From positions 2,468,748 to 2,532,747 of the forward strand of contig OY811978.1 in NCBI GenBank assembly GCA_963681505.1: a DNA stretch of 64,000 nt, in the 5' to 3' direction. The position numbers were made by a program, and so were the translations under genes. Source of the DNA: Eunapius fragilis. Its lineage: Eukaryota; Porifera; Demospongiae; Spongillida; Spongillidae. Below, one piece after another: positions 28,442-40,508 of this stretch. The notes below the pieces were generated by a model. That model was not told where the DNA came from, made no database searches, and worked only from the letters and a program-made list of their open reading frames with translations. Position 1 is the stretch's first letter. Each line of letters starts with the position of its first letter.

Positions 28442-28839
28442 AACACACACACAAATGATAATCCATAGTTTCATTGGCCTGTACATGAAAGGTAAGTTGA
28501 TCTTAGATTGGTGCGGTTTTTATAACTGTGTGCCTTAGGTTTCCCGCCACTTTGTTGATGGCCACAACCATGTTTAACATCAAACATGCCTTACATAGAC
28601 AATGACTTACCCAAAAAATGTTACTGTAGAAATAGTCCATAATGCCTGAGGCTAACCACTAACTGATCAAAGGTATGTGGTTGTATAATAACGGATATGT
28701 CTGCGATGAGGTGAGTGTGTGAATGTACACGTGTGCTTATGTGTGTACATGAAAGGATGTACATGTGTGCTTATGTGAGTACATAAATGCATGTACATGC
28801 ATGTGTGTATGCGTGTGTGCGTGCGTGTGCATGTGTGTG

Positions 28840-28901
<62 letters not shown>
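28376..28901. repeat. (CA)n and (GT)n microsatellites
   Basis: A CA tract at 28376-28450 and a GT tract at about 28800-28901, with ordinary sequence between. His/Thr and Cys/Val frames over them are spurious. Confidence 0.95.
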
Positions 28902-28907
<6 letters not shown>

Positions 28908-29116
28908 CGGCCGGTATGCACATTGTGTACTTGTGAATATACATTACTTTAATCATTTCTTTTTATGGACCATTAAGGTTCCATATTGGATTGCATTTCA
29001 TCGCACCAGATAAGTGAAAAGATCAGTACACATGCAAATCGTGTTGCACAGAAATATTTTTAAACATTGAAACAGATAAGTCATGCACAGTCCACTACAC
29101 GTTAATTGGAACGTTA

Positions 29117-29996
29117 TTACACTACAGGTGTCGGAAGTGGCGCCGTTGCAGTTTGCGTCACGGTGATGAACTTCACTTCTGTATACATATTAGCAGTGGT
29201 GACAATATCTTGGTACGTTAGGGTGAGGGGAGGAAGCAGAGGAGGGAGGGGAGGTAAGGGAAGGCTATGAACACAATGAGCTATACCAAGCCGCATGCAA
29301 GGCCCGTGTACCTTGTGGTGGTAGGCAGGGAGCCACGCTGCTGGGAGTAATGGGGCTTACTCCAGCACTGGTTGCCAGAGGTGGAACTGTCGGCGGGTGC
29401 GTGAGAAGAAGGATGGGAGGGAAGGAGGCGCGCGATGAATTAAGGAAAGAAGCAAACCACGTGCATATATCCGTACCATTGATCTGCAGAACTGCAAACT
29501 TGCTGAAGAAAACCTGGACGGTACTACAGGCGCAGTCCCCTTCAAAGCACAGCGTTGAGCACTGAACGGGCATCAGGTTCAGGGCTGCACTTGGCCTAGT
29601 GATGATCAACTGCTCCACGCGGTACCCGCCCTGCGAGCATCCGTCGATGCTGGCCCTGGAGACGTCGACGTCGTTGATTAACTTGACCTGGGTGTACTGG
29701 GACACCGCCAAGGTACGCCCGTTCGACGGGAACGTCATGTACCACGTGACGGGCGTAGGTGACGAAGTGCAGGCGAGCGAGCAGTTGAACACAGCCGTCC
29801 CTCCCAAGGGGATCGCCTGGTTTGAAGGTCCAATGATGATCTGTGCGTCTCCTGCAACTGCGCGTATAAATGCATGGATTGGTGCACCAGATCGAACCTC
29901 CCCCCCGGCAACCTTACCGCTGCAGGCCAGAGCCGCAATCACGAACATTAGCAGGCGGCGTGCAAAATACAGCACTGATCTGTTTCCGCAATGCAT
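29117..29996 (-). CDS. Secreted single Ig-like domain protein, copy 3
   Basis: Four exons: 29918-29996 (signal peptide, RRLLMFVIAALACS), 29477-29851 (Ig-like), 29312-29386 (Pro/Ser linker, VPPLATSAGVSPITP), 29117-29208 (tail with FITVTQTATAPLP, then stop). Total 206 aa, all introns phase 1. The Ig exon shares TAVFNCSLAC, PVTWYMTFPSNGRT, DGCSQGGYRVEQL, LMPVQCSTLC and DCAC with the other two copies. One cysteine sits in the linker exon here, whereas copies 1 and 2 have it in the tail exon. No membrane helix, so probably secreted. The exon-4 reading was found by looking for the counterpart of the copy-2 tail and is in phase. Confidence 0.86.
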
Positions 29997-30060
29997 CCCC
30001 TCCAGGTAGCTCTCGTCGCTCCAAGGAATCAGTACTGTGTGCGCGCGGTATGACCTGACG

Positions 30061-30066
30061 TTTATA
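30061..30066 (-). promoter_or_regulatory. TATA box of Ig copy 3
   Basis: TATAAA on the minus strand, 65 bases before the start codon, within a GC-rich context (CGCGCGCTATAAACG). Confidence 0.5.
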
Positions 30067-30297
30067 GCGCGCGGGAACAATGTTAATTCATAGGCTTGAT
30101 TCCGCAATTACATGTAAGTCACCACCCACGCAGCGTAAAATGCCAAATCGATAATATTACGTTGTGCCTACGCGCGGTTAGTCATGATGAAATAAACATG
30201 TTTCACGGAATCTACTGCATGCAACAGAACAATAAAAAGTGTCGCGCGTTATTAGTTTTATGTAAAAAATGGAATTCTTATAGCACATCAACCATTC

Positions 30298-30357
30298 ACT
30301 GCGACGAGAGCTACCTGCGGATGCATTACGAAAACAGCGCGGCTCTGGCCTGCAGCG
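30298..30357 (+). pseudogene. Inverted relic of the Ig copy 3 first exon
   Basis: GCGACGAGAGCTACCTG, GGATGCATT and GCGGCTCTGGCCTGCAGCGG occur here on the plus strand, matching the minus-strand 5' end and signal exon of copy 3 (about 29918-30020). The middle of the signal exon is missing. It points away from copy 3, so a head-to-head duplicate once existed; no Ig exon follows. Confidence 0.7.
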
Positions 30358-30359
30358 GT

Positions 30360-31295
30360 ATACGCACAAGACAGGATAACATCGTTTTTCTCCCAGCCGT
30401 TCACATTTTTCTTTCATGTACCGTGTGTTATAAAAACAAATTAGGCCATTCCAAATATGAAACTAGTTTTCCGTCCGGACTGGGCAGCTATCATAAAGAG
30501 AGCAGAGATGCGACGTTAGGATATATTATTTGGGCTTCTGGCTTTGGGTTTTGGGGGGACCGAAGGCCCGCTACGCCCTTCAACTTTTCACCCCCTCTCC
30601 CAATCCGCGCTCAAATTGCACCCGTCCCTCCCTCCCGACACTCTTCATTGAAACTCCCCTCTCCTTAATGAACGCCATCTTTTACTGCATGAACGAGGCG
30701 CCTGCGGCGCCGTAGCTCTACTCCTAATATTATGCACATACGCACGTCATCAATCCGCAGCCTACATCTACTAGTATAAACCAGCAGGATATAGTATTGA
30801 ATTTCGCTATACTGTGGATCACTTATTACTTTGATGCAAAATGGAAAATTTAACACACCCCAACATTACATGCAAAAACAATAACAATAAATTAGGACTG
30901 CAATATAGTGTCTTGATAGTGAGAAGGAAGTGCTGATGCTACTATTGCCAAGTTCCAGATCATTTCGCCATATCACTATAGATCCTTAAGTCTTGGGATT
31001 GAAAGTGACAGTTTGGTTTTGAAAAATCAACTAATCCTTTCCCCATTTCGTCGTAAGGCTGGAAGCTATGCCCTTGATAAAATGGTATGCCCCCTCTGGA
31101 TAGGAGACTCTCAACTGAAACAACGAAGGGGGTAACATTACTGACGATCTACCACTGAGCTATTATCACAGGTGGCCATGAACATGTCTCCCAAGCAGTT
31201 CTAATTATGCCTCTGTATCACAGGCCACAAATGTCCTGTGAAACCATCACTAAATTCATGTGGAGACAAAATGGTACTCTTCTAGAGGAGGCGAT
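30360..31295. other. Intergenic, no gene seen
   Basis: No exon recognised beyond the relic just before it. Confidence 0.45.
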
Positions 31296-31296
31296 G

Positions 31297-32230
31297 TCAG
31301 CCATGATGATGTACTGCATGCTCCTCCCTTAAAGACTTGTGGAAGAGCACTGGATACATTAAAGGTGTTGAATTTAGTATAACTTCGCTCACAACTGTTA
31401 AGAGCTCTTCATATAACAGTCTTCCTTGTCCAATAACCCTCTTGAGACGCCTTTTCATGGAATGGCCTTTTCCAAATTTGTGCACTTTAGGCAACTGAGG
31501 TATAACTGGCCAATAATTCCCCTAATCCCAATCCAACTTATCAGTGCAGAGTTCTTGAAGCATGCATATGATCTCTGATTGGTGCCAAAATCTCAAGTGA
31601 TTCTTGAAGCAATTCCTACAACAGCTCGCTTAGTGGGTTCTAATTCCAAAGAAAGCGAACATGCAGATCTGCCGAATATCAAAACACAGTGTGTCATCGC
31701 TATGATTCCAGCATGCAAAGACATAGAACCTTCACTTCATCGGTACTGACAGGTGGGGCAGTTACCAAGGGTGCACTTAGCATAGGAGAGTTCTTTTGGC
31801 TCTACTATAGTTGTATGGTTACTTCAGGATGTTCATAACAATTCTGGCTTGCAACTCTCGTGAGTTGGTGAGAAACCTTTGAAGATATTAAAATCCACAC
31901 TGCCTTAACCACTCCTAGATACAGCTTGAAAGCTTCGTCATCATCAGCAGCACCATATAACAAATTTGTCTACAAAGACAGGATTTATCAATCTGTATTG
32001 CTCCAAATGGTGTCTAACAGTTGCGTTTAGGAGCAATGGCCTGGAGGAAACCCTGAATTTCTATCTTGCATGCAAACCGCAATACTTCAAGTGTGGGCAG
32101 CCCATTGTTGATATTGTCAATCCACAAAAACCGTGAAATGTCCTTGTCCCTTTCATCAACATCAACTATCAAGAATGCTTTTTCAATGCTAGCCTCGAAA
32201 AATTGCTTTACCTGTCCAGTAGGTTGAAAT
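31297..32230 (-). mobile_element. BEL/Pao LTR-retrotransposon fossil (RT and integrase pieces)
   Basis: The minus strand shows, in order, a reverse-transcriptase stretch of BEL/Pao type (IEKAFLMVDVDERDKD and the later GFLQAIAP region) and an integrase C-terminal stretch (KRVIGQGRLLYEELLTV). No LTRs were found. It is an old internal fragment with several breaks. Confidence 0.7.
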
Positions 32231-32269
32231 GCGGAACACCATACATTGTAGGGGGGGGGGGGGGGTCAC

Positions 32270-33500
32270 AGATCTAATGATGTGATCTCTTGCATGTACA
32301 AGTTACGTTGGTGACATTACCACTCCGGAACTCCCCCAAAACTAACATTAAGCTGTAGTTCTGTTCCCAGATTGCTCCAAATGATACTAGTAAATAATTA
32401 AAGTGCACAGTTCGCCGAACTACAAAAATTCTAGGAGGTGATATGCTTTGTCAGCAACTAGTGGGCGCTCTGATCTAAGAAAAAGGAAGGCAGTAGTAAT
32501 ATCATCAATGATGCATGACCTGCTGCAACTGTGCGTAAATGGGTGGTGCACCAGATCGTACAAGAAGTTAAGCCATATGGCAACCTCGTTATCTAGTTTA
32601 AATGCAACACATCCTTGTATTAGACACGGGAGACCACAGCCGATAGTGCTATGGGAGGGTGAAGAGAAAATTCAATGTACACTTTCGAAACCGCCGAACC
32701 GCTTGCATGGTTTAGCGATGAGTATCTACATATGGGAAAGCAATTATTGCAACATTTATCACTGTGCATGTGTTAGTCTGACTGGGCAGCACCATCTTAA
32801 CAGCACCACAACAATAACTGACTGGCTGAGCTTATCACAGTGAATTCAATCACACCTCAGTAACATGATATTGATGGTTTGGAAATAGAACTGCTCAAGG
32901 CTATGGAGTACCATAATTACTTTATTTTTATCTTTACAAAATATGTAGAAATGTGGTGCAATTATTATATTACATTTATTGCTATGCACAACATGATATT
33001 AAGTTGTGGAATCAGTGATCTTGGTACTCACAGGTTTTTTCACCAGTATTACTGAGTTGCATGATAGAACAGTGCTAAGACTAGCAAAATGATTAAGACG
33101 GCAATTCCATGTAAATAAATGAGTACTGTACTTTAATCAAAATTAATAGATATCCTCTACCATTCAGATCGAGCATTCACTATATGTTTGCCAGGTTCAA
33201 TTCCTCCCTCCTCCCATCCCCAAAATTCCCTGAAACATTGGCACACACAAATATTGATGTGTCATACAACAAGGACGATTCCTTCAAGGCACCTCAAAAA
33301 TACTATCAACTGGCAATATAGAATTATAAAACGCTGTCAAAACTATTAATACAACATAACACATCCTACCAGCCTATTTGAGGGACAGATGTGCAAGTAA
33401 TAGTTATGTAAGCAGGCCATATATACACAAGTGATAAAGTTTTTCCTTCCTGCTAACATGCACAACACACAACATCAAATTAAATTATCGTGGCAATTGA
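32270..33500. other. Intergenic, no gene seen
   Basis: A poly-G run at about 32251-32265 borders it. No supported exon up to the last exon of brambleberry. Confidence 0.45.
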
Positions 33501-33506
33501 TTCAAA

Positions 33507-36500
33507 TTAGTTCTGTGCTGATTCACCAGCTGGAGTTCGTGAACGCAGGTTGTAGCGAGGTTGCAAAACTTGTGCAGGTGCAGTCTACACAAATGAAGGT
33601 TAAACGTCAGTATGTATAGAAATCATGTATACAGATATTGCCTGTCTAAACCAATAAAGCTGGCATGCACTGTTGTTGCACTCTCCATTAAACTGTTTTC
33701 ATTCAGAATTATTTGCAATAAGAAAAGTTTAACCACAAAACAGCAACGCATTTGCGATCAGTTTGATTTACGTGTAGTAAAAATCTCTGCTGAAACGCAG
33801 CACAAATGACAATAATGGAAGTAACAAATATATCTTGTAGATTACCACAAACACACAAATACTCACCGATACCCTTCGACCACGACTTAAACTTGGGCTG
33901 CAGCTACGATTGTCACGGTAAATCTGCCCCTCTCCTGTCATGGCAACTTCCTTCTCCTCAAGTACCTCTTTCTCTTGCTCCACCACCTCAGTGTTGTCCT
34001 TTCCTAGAGTGTACCTGCCGGCAGGCGTGGTGCTACTATCCCGCTTTGGTTTTCTGATGGTCCTTGGAGGAGTGGCACGAGAGTTGTCAGGAATGGCCTG
34101 GGGCACCAATGCAGGATCAGGTAGTCGGGACATTTGTGGTACAAGGGGGGTCACATTTTCAGGTGGGGACATTTGTGGCACAAGGGGGGTCACATTTTCA
34201 AGACTGCGAACTGAAAATAATAGAAAGCATGCAGCACTTAAATGAGAATGTATATTGGACAATTTCCACAAAAATTGCCCCTTGTTTATATAATAACTAT
34301 GTACGTAGGATTGAGGCAGTGGAAAGGGACCAAGCATGTATAAGTTTTCAAAATTATTTCATATTCTAAGAGACACCTATGTCCTCTACAACTTCTTTGT
34401 TACGCACTTTAAATTAGTCTGTCCATCATGGAGTTACAGTGGCCTGAATTTTTATGCATACATTTTAATTGCACCCATCAACTTGGAAAAATATTGCGTT
34501 CGAACCGTTTTTACGGCCTCGATCCCAAATAGTACACAATGCTCTGTGTTTGAATTGTGATAATGTACAAACAAATTATTAATGCTTTCTACTTCCAAAT
34601 AATACTGCACCATTATTCTCTCTTATATAGATCTCTCCCTGGAGATATAAAATATCTTTCCACAGGAGTGTCCAAATCTCTCCTAAATATACTTAGACAA
34701 TAGCGGAAGTGATTCGCACAATCTGATTAGTCAATGGCAGGTATCTAAACGTGGTAGAAACCTAGAGAGGGACTCTAAGTGCCTATGGGGGGGATTCTAA
34801 GTGCCCCGGGCACTTAGAATCCCCCCCACTGGCACTTAGAATACCTCCCGTTATCGTTATCACGTTGCGCGATAATGTATTGGTTGCTACGTACGCGTTA
34901 CTATTTTCTAAATTGGTTAGACACTGAAACCGAGGGATCTACGTGATTTAGAATCCCCTCGGGCCCTTAGTAGCACCCTCGTTACCGCTCGGGACGCTAC
35001 AGCCCAGGGCCCTCGGGGATTCTAAATCATGTAGATCCCTCGGTTTCAGTGTCTAACCTATATATATAGAGGAGTCCTGTTATTATTGATTGGGTCCTAC
35101 TCAATTCTTTACTCAATTACAAAGGATTAGCTGTGCCAAGTAGTGGCGTAGTTCCTGGTCATTTCATGCCAATGATTATGCAAACCATATCCTATTCAAT
35201 GATTGTACGGAAAGCGGGTGCATAAAGAATTGGCACAAATCAGGCAGGAGTGTGCACCCACTTCGTACAACTACACCTTCATAACATAGCAATTTGGACA
35301 CTCCTGTAGAAAGAAGTATAACCTTTGAACCCTAAGGGTAACTCCCTTTGTATGTGACAATCAACATATACAATTCACTGCAATGCAAAAGCCCAACTGC
35401 AGAGGCAGCACTGTTATGAGTGTGAAGGCACATTACCAATACTCAAGTTTCTCAAAGGCAGCAAATACATCCATTAAATTGCATCTTTAACTGATTACCA
35501 CCGAGATACGCATATCTGCGTCAAAGATGTGTTTACCGCTACCAATGAATTCTTCCAGACCCTTTGAAAAATTATACCAATTTGAAGTTACTCATGTTCA
35601 CGGCTTCAGTTCATGTTGTTGAAACCCCTTCCAGCTACCTAAGATTCCTCTGCTGCCTCAATTAGTTGTTTATGGACAACTCTACTTTAGCTAAACAAAA
35701 ATATTCCGACGTTAATCGGTTAATCAACAATGAGTTCTAATTATGAGCTCAGATGCTTTTTTTTGGACACTTAATAAAATATTTTTAGTTTATGCAGGGC
35801 CATTTTAATACTGTACTCCGTCAATTGATTATTACGTGGTGCAGATAAACAAGATGATTTAGGATGAGGAACCTGTAATTGATTGGTACAGTAAATAAAA
35901 ACATTCTCTAATAAGAAAGTTGGAAGGATACAAGAATGAAGGCAAAGGTGGTATAAAAAGGGGTAAGTGAGAAAAATTATACTGACCTGAGCTATATTTA
36001 GCACATGTAAACTTATAGACTTGCCGAATATTTAATTTTTCTCACTCACCCTTGTCCTTCCTTTTTACACCACCTTTACCTTCAATTCCTGTATCCCACC
36101 AACTTTCTCACTAAAGAAAGGTTTTATTTACTTGTTCCCTCTATTTTTAAATAATGCAAGGGATTATTGCAGCTAGAAGTGACCCAGCACATGTTTACAA
36201 ATTATTTGATATTCTGAGAGGTACCTGGGTGCTTTACAACTTCCTTTTTACGCATTGGAATATGCCATGGAGTTATAATGGCCTGAATTTATATGCATGG
36301 AAAATTAAATTTTGTAACATATCATTATATCCCTTTTCGCTTCAATGACCCCCATGTATAAATATAATTAACAGATGTCACAGGAGACACGTATAACTAA
36401 CAAAGTCCCTGACACACGTAATCAAGGGTTATTGAAATTAAAGAATGATATTATTCAGTAACTGTGTTCTCCACATGTGTACACATGCAACAGAGATACA

Positions 36501-38542
36501 TACATACAAAACTCACAATATGCTTCTAGTTGAGGTGTATTCTTCTGGAATTGGACTGGAGCAGACGCAGTGACCGGAGACTGGCAATGACTGCACAGTG
36601 GCTGAACCTGGCCAATGCCTTGATACAGCTGGGCCTGACTGCCGCCACGTTGGCACTCCAACTGGTGCTGGTGTTGGGCCTGACCGCCACGTTGACACTC
36701 CAACTGGTGCTGGTGTTGTTGCTGGTGCTTGACCCAGCAGTGGATATCGCTCAGCAGCTGTGAGTTGTGATTCAAGAGGTCCACGTAGGTCCACCACTCC
36801 CTGACATACACTACCATAGCAACTGCAGTGCCCGCGTAGCGACACCACCACTGGACCCAGTGAAGTGTAATCTGCGGAGTGAAGTGGACATAGATGTGAG
36901 GGGACCACAGACATGATGGGGAAATGCACACCTCCCATAGATGTGACAGGGAAATGCACACCTCCCATAGATGTGACAGGGAAATGCACACCTCCCATAG
37001 ATGTGACAGGGAAATGCACACCTCCCATAGATGTGACAGGGAAATGCACACCTCCCATAGATGTGACAGGGAAATGCACACCTCCCATAGATGTGACAGG
37101 GAAATGCACACCTCCCATAGATGTGACAGGGAAATGCACACCTCCCATAGATGTGACAGGGAAATGCACACCTCTCATAGATGTGACAGGGAAATGCACA
37201 CCTCTCATAGATGTGACAGGGAAATGCACACCTTCCATAGATGTGAGGGGCAAGTGCACACCTCTTATAGATGTGAGGGGGAAGTGCACACCTCTCATAG
37301 ATGTGAGGGGACGTGCACATTAATTCAAAACAGTACAGGACACACGTTCCACAACTCCTACACACAAGATCAGAGACCAATAGCATTAGGAGTTCCCACA
37401 TTGAGGTAAGCAATAACCACCTAGTCCTCTAAATGTCCTTTCTTTATCCTTCAATCACCCAAGCATTCAAGAATTTTTTTTAGCAATAAATATGACCGAA
37501 GGGAATCGTACTTCAAAACCAAAAGTAAAACCTTGTGCAAGCAATATTCAGCCTTCAAGCAAAAGCATCTCTTCACCAGGACATCCCACCAACACCCGCC
37601 ATGTCCCCAAACGTGATCCTCTCCCGGTCTCATCCCATCACATCACTCACTCACACTCACCACTCCTTGAGCAGAGATGTCAGCCAAAGTGTACGCCTTC
37701 CTCACTAACACCTCGGAGCACACCTCCCCAAACAGCACCACAAACAGCTTTGCGCGACTATGCTGGTACTGGGGCAACAGCATGACCACGCCCACAGCCA
37801 GCAGGAAGAAGAATACCGACTCCACCCCCACCACCTCCACCATCATCAGCGACATGAGGTACCGCACCGCGTCCACGGAGCCCTGAACGGTCGTCAAGGT
37901 GTCGTCCAGGAGCGCCTTCTGCTTCTCCGCCTTCTCCGCCACGTCCCCGATAATGGCGGTGAGGCTGCGACCCGTCTCCTTCAGGGAAGAGGCGATCTGG
38001 CGGTCCTGTTCGAGTATCTGTCCCTGCACGCGGAGGGCGGAGTCCTGCTTCGCCTCCATCTCCCTGTGGTATTCCAGGGCCACCTCCAGCTTCTCCACGG
38101 CGGCGCTGGAGGTGTCCGACAGCTGGGTGATGGTGGTCTCCGCGCGCCGCTGCCACAACTCGCCCTGGAGGAAGTAACAGACGTGGCCCGTGTGAGTGAA
38201 GAAGGTGGTGAAGGTGGTAAAGGCTTCCTCGCTCATGTGCGACGTGCAGTCCTTCAGAGTGGACTGGTCGGCGCACGGGTACGTGGGGCGACCCGACTCC
38301 TTCAGGTGGCAGTTCGCGAAGGCAAGGGCCAGTCGTCGCTGTTCGGCGTCGCTGAGCGAGTTACACGTGGCGTTGAGCTTCGAGATGGCCTTGGCCCAAC
38401 ACGAGTTGTGTAAGGCATTTTGCTTCAGTTCTTTCAGCTTCTCTTCGCCCAGGGCTTTTAGGTTGTCATTAGTTTCCAGACGAATCGTTTTCATCAGACG
38501 ACATAGTGAGCATAACATACACAATACTACCAGCAACTTCAT
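33507..38542 (-). CDS. bmb: Brambleberry/GEX1/Kar5 nuclear-fusion protein
   Basis: Four exons give 552 aa: 37661-38542, 36517-36871, 33867-34210, 33507-33584, with phases 0, 1, 0. The N-terminus is a signal peptide (LLVVLCMLCSLC), followed by the cysteine-spaced Kar5/GEX1 domain: NALHNSCWAKAISKLNATC, LALAFANCH, SGRPTYPC, DCTSHM, HVCYFLQGELWQ. Then come a long coiled coil (about 145-215), hydrophobic segments (FFFLLAVGVVMLL and LFVVLFGEV) and a polar C-terminal half ending RYNLRSRTPAGE, a motif I associate with animal Brambleberry. Family members act at the nuclear envelope in fusion of gamete pronuclei (yeast Kar5, plant GEX1) or of embryonic karyomeres (zebrafish Brambleberry). Intron 1 holds a 30-bp minisatellite and intron 2 several transposon remnants. 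The start codon lies only 76 bases below the stop of the Reeler gene upstream on the same strand. Confidence 0.88.
34787..35058. mobile_element. Two palindromic MITE remnants in brambleberry intron 2
   Basis: At 34787-34827 GGATTCTAAGTGCC is mirrored around a CCCGGG centre. At 34915-35058 the ends GGTTAGACACTGAAACC are inverted copies over about 50 bases. Both carry the same ATTCTAA-GTGCC/GATTTAGAATCCCC theme, so they are probably one family. Confidence 0.65.
35889..36133. mobile_element. Hairpin element in brambleberry intron 2
   Basis: Two arms of about 100 bases are inverted copies (AGTAAATAAAA, AGAAAGTTGG, GGATACA, AAAGGTGGT, AGTGAGAAAAATTA) around a loop of about 50 bases. No coding capacity. 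Confidence 0.7.
36917..37316. repeat. 30-bp minisatellite in brambleberry intron 1
   Basis: About 13 copies of a 30-base unit (GGGAAATGCACACCTCCCAT plus AGATGTGACA), the last few diverged. Because 30 is a multiple of three and the unit lacks stops in several frames, five different long frames cross it. Brambleberry splice sites on both sides place it inside an intron. Confidence 0.9.
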
Positions 38543-38618
38543 TTAACAATAGAATTATAAAAATACAAAATTCAAATTTTGCGCAATAAGGGTAGTCACG
38601 TGACAACGATGGTTAATA

Positions 38619-40204
38619 TTAGTGGTGAATTCTGAAACTTGTGGATGCGGAGGCACTAGACCCTCCCGCGGTCATGGCAGTCACACGAATTCTATGCGTG
38701 CCCGGCGTTAACTGGCTGATGTTCCTTCTGTAGGGTATTCTGCCTGTTACAAAGAGATTTAAATAGCGGCATATAGCAATGTAGTCTCGTGCCCAGGCCG
38801 ATTTTATGTAAGCAACATGTTTACGTAACTGGCCTGGGCACGAGACGGGCTACACCTACATGGCATTTCTGCCTCGCCGTCCATCTTGCATTGAGCCGCA
38901 GTGAGATGACTGTTAAAGGAGCAGTTGACGGTAACCCAGACACCTTGGTCCACTCTGCTTTCACACCTCAAGCTCAGCCTCCGGCTCGCTGTCGGAGTTG
39001 GGGGAAGTCTCAACCCCTGACCTATATGACGCAATAGTTACCACAAATAATTATCGCGTATAGGTCTGGGGACGAGTGCATGGTTTATTTTGGTATAAAT
39101 TAAACCACTATAAAATTGATTTGTTTGTGTGTATGTTTGTGTGTGTATGTGTTTGTGTGTGCACCTTGCATTTCTAAGTTCGAAGTTTACATGTACACGC
39201 AAACATAAACCGTATAATTGCGCACGGGTAATTAGCATTTTTTTTGTACTGTTTACGTATACGTGCATGCTGTACCTGTTAAAACTTCGCTGCAAGCCGG
39301 ATTCTATGATGGAAGAAGGGAGGGACGAAGGAGGGAGCATGCATCGATTCATTTTAGATGCAGTCGCATGCTAGTATAGCAACATACGAGCTGCGGGCCT
39401 CGGAGGCGGACGTAATATTCGGCAAAGTCGACCACGACTGTGTACCTATAATGTAGATATATACATGCATAGTGCATTGGCTGGCTTCCCAAGGCGCTGC
39501 GGCATGCGCAACGGGTGCATCACTCACCAAAAGACGACGCCTTGGGAACTGGGCGTGTCTGGGGCCCTCCATGTCAAATCTATGAATTTCTTGTCCGAAT
39601 TACTTCTGTGTGTAGCTGACGGCTATTAATATTAAGCCGCTTACATAAACACTGCGTTCCCATTCGTCCCCTCCCTCCTTTCCCTAACCATGGCATGCAC
39701 AAAAGTAAGCAAAAGAAACCAACTTACGGAGCCTGGGTCGCATGGCCAGAGTTTCCAGTCAAAGCCGCCACCAACAAATCGACCTATGTGCGGCGCGCGA
39801 TTGTCAAATTCCGTGGTCGCCTGTCTAGCCTGAACGGAAAATCCCTTGATAAGGTTGCCGTTCGTCGCCTGCAGTCTCACTGCGCTCGCGAAAACACGCA
39901 CAAGCAGGTATATATGCAGACATGCGTATTCAACCGCAAATTAAATGGAGCTAGGAATAAAAGATCGGACTGGCTCACGCTTATGCATTGCTCCGCAGGC
40001 ATAGGCGGCAGCGGCGTTTGACACTGTCTTGTTGTCGATTTCAACTAAAGTCAGCTTGAAAGGACAGTTCCTGCCGCACTGCATAGCGGCCGTGTGTTGG
40101 GGTTCGAGGCTTTTGCACGTAGAAATGGGAGCGCCAGTGGGAAATGCGCAAAGCGGTGAAGCCAAAAGCGAGATCGCCGCAAAAGCGAACAGTGAATCAA
40201 TCAT
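38619..40204 (-). CDS. Secreted Reeler-domain protein with one Cys-rich module
   Basis: Seven exons give 270 aa: 39979-40204 (signal peptide, FAAISLLASPLCAFP, start of Reeler), 39728-39879, 39528-39622, 39388-39445, 39276-39303 (rest of Reeler), then 38860-38988 and 38619-38743 (one two-exon module). Reeler marks: PTGAPISTC, CGRNCPFKL, IKGFSVQAR, GRFVGG, WKLWPCD, PSATH, DLTWRAP. The module has RLSLRCES, VTVNCSF, QCKMDG and MPC, then IPYRRNISQLTPGTHRIRV. Exons 3, 4 and 5 are exactly 95, 58 and 28 bases, the same as in the plus-strand paralogue at 44913. Reeler domains occur in reelin, spondins and secreted invertebrate immune proteins; the function here is unknown. The last intron contains a hairpin element. 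Confidence 0.9.
38784..38846. mobile_element. 63-bp hairpin element in a Reeler intron
   Basis: GTCTCGTGCCCAGGCC and its exact reverse complement bound a short AT-rich loop. It lies in the final intron of the one-module Reeler gene. Confidence 0.7.
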
Positions 40205-40256
40205 TCTGCGATTGTTTCTTGGACAGCGCCACCCTATTCATCAATTGGATTATTCT

Positions 40257-40270
40257 TTTTTTTTATATAC
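40257..40270 (-). promoter_or_regulatory. TATA box of the one-module Reeler gene
   Basis: TATATAAA on the minus strand, roughly 55 bases upstream of the start codon; a CACGTG E-box lies about 30 bases further up. Confidence 0.45.
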
Positions 40271-40508
40271 CCACCGCGCAAAATATATGCTCACGTGATT
40301 AAAACCTATACATGGGACGAAGACACCGGTGCAACTGTCGAGGTGCATGCATGGGTTTGTGGCTAGCGATTCTTAATTTCTCATATTCTCTTCTCATGCA
40401 GCTCATGGGCCGGCTGCATGTGGGTTTACATTGGACGTATGTATGCCATAGAAAGGCTGGCATATTGGTGATACAAACAATAAGACCACTACACAATCGT
40501 AGTTGCTG

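Noticed and set aside
36917-37316. CRISPR-like array
   Set aside because: The 30-base units are contiguous without unique spacers, and the DNA is clearly eukaryotic.
36455-37413. Several 130-260 codon frames on both strands
   Set aside because: They arise from the stop-free 30-base minisatellite. Only 36517-36871 is a real exon (brambleberry), and it ends before the repeat.
37758-38413. Frames of 170-217 codons on both strands across brambleberry exon 1
   Set aside because: Other-frame shadows of a GC-richer exon; arginine/glycine or leucine-rich with no domain.
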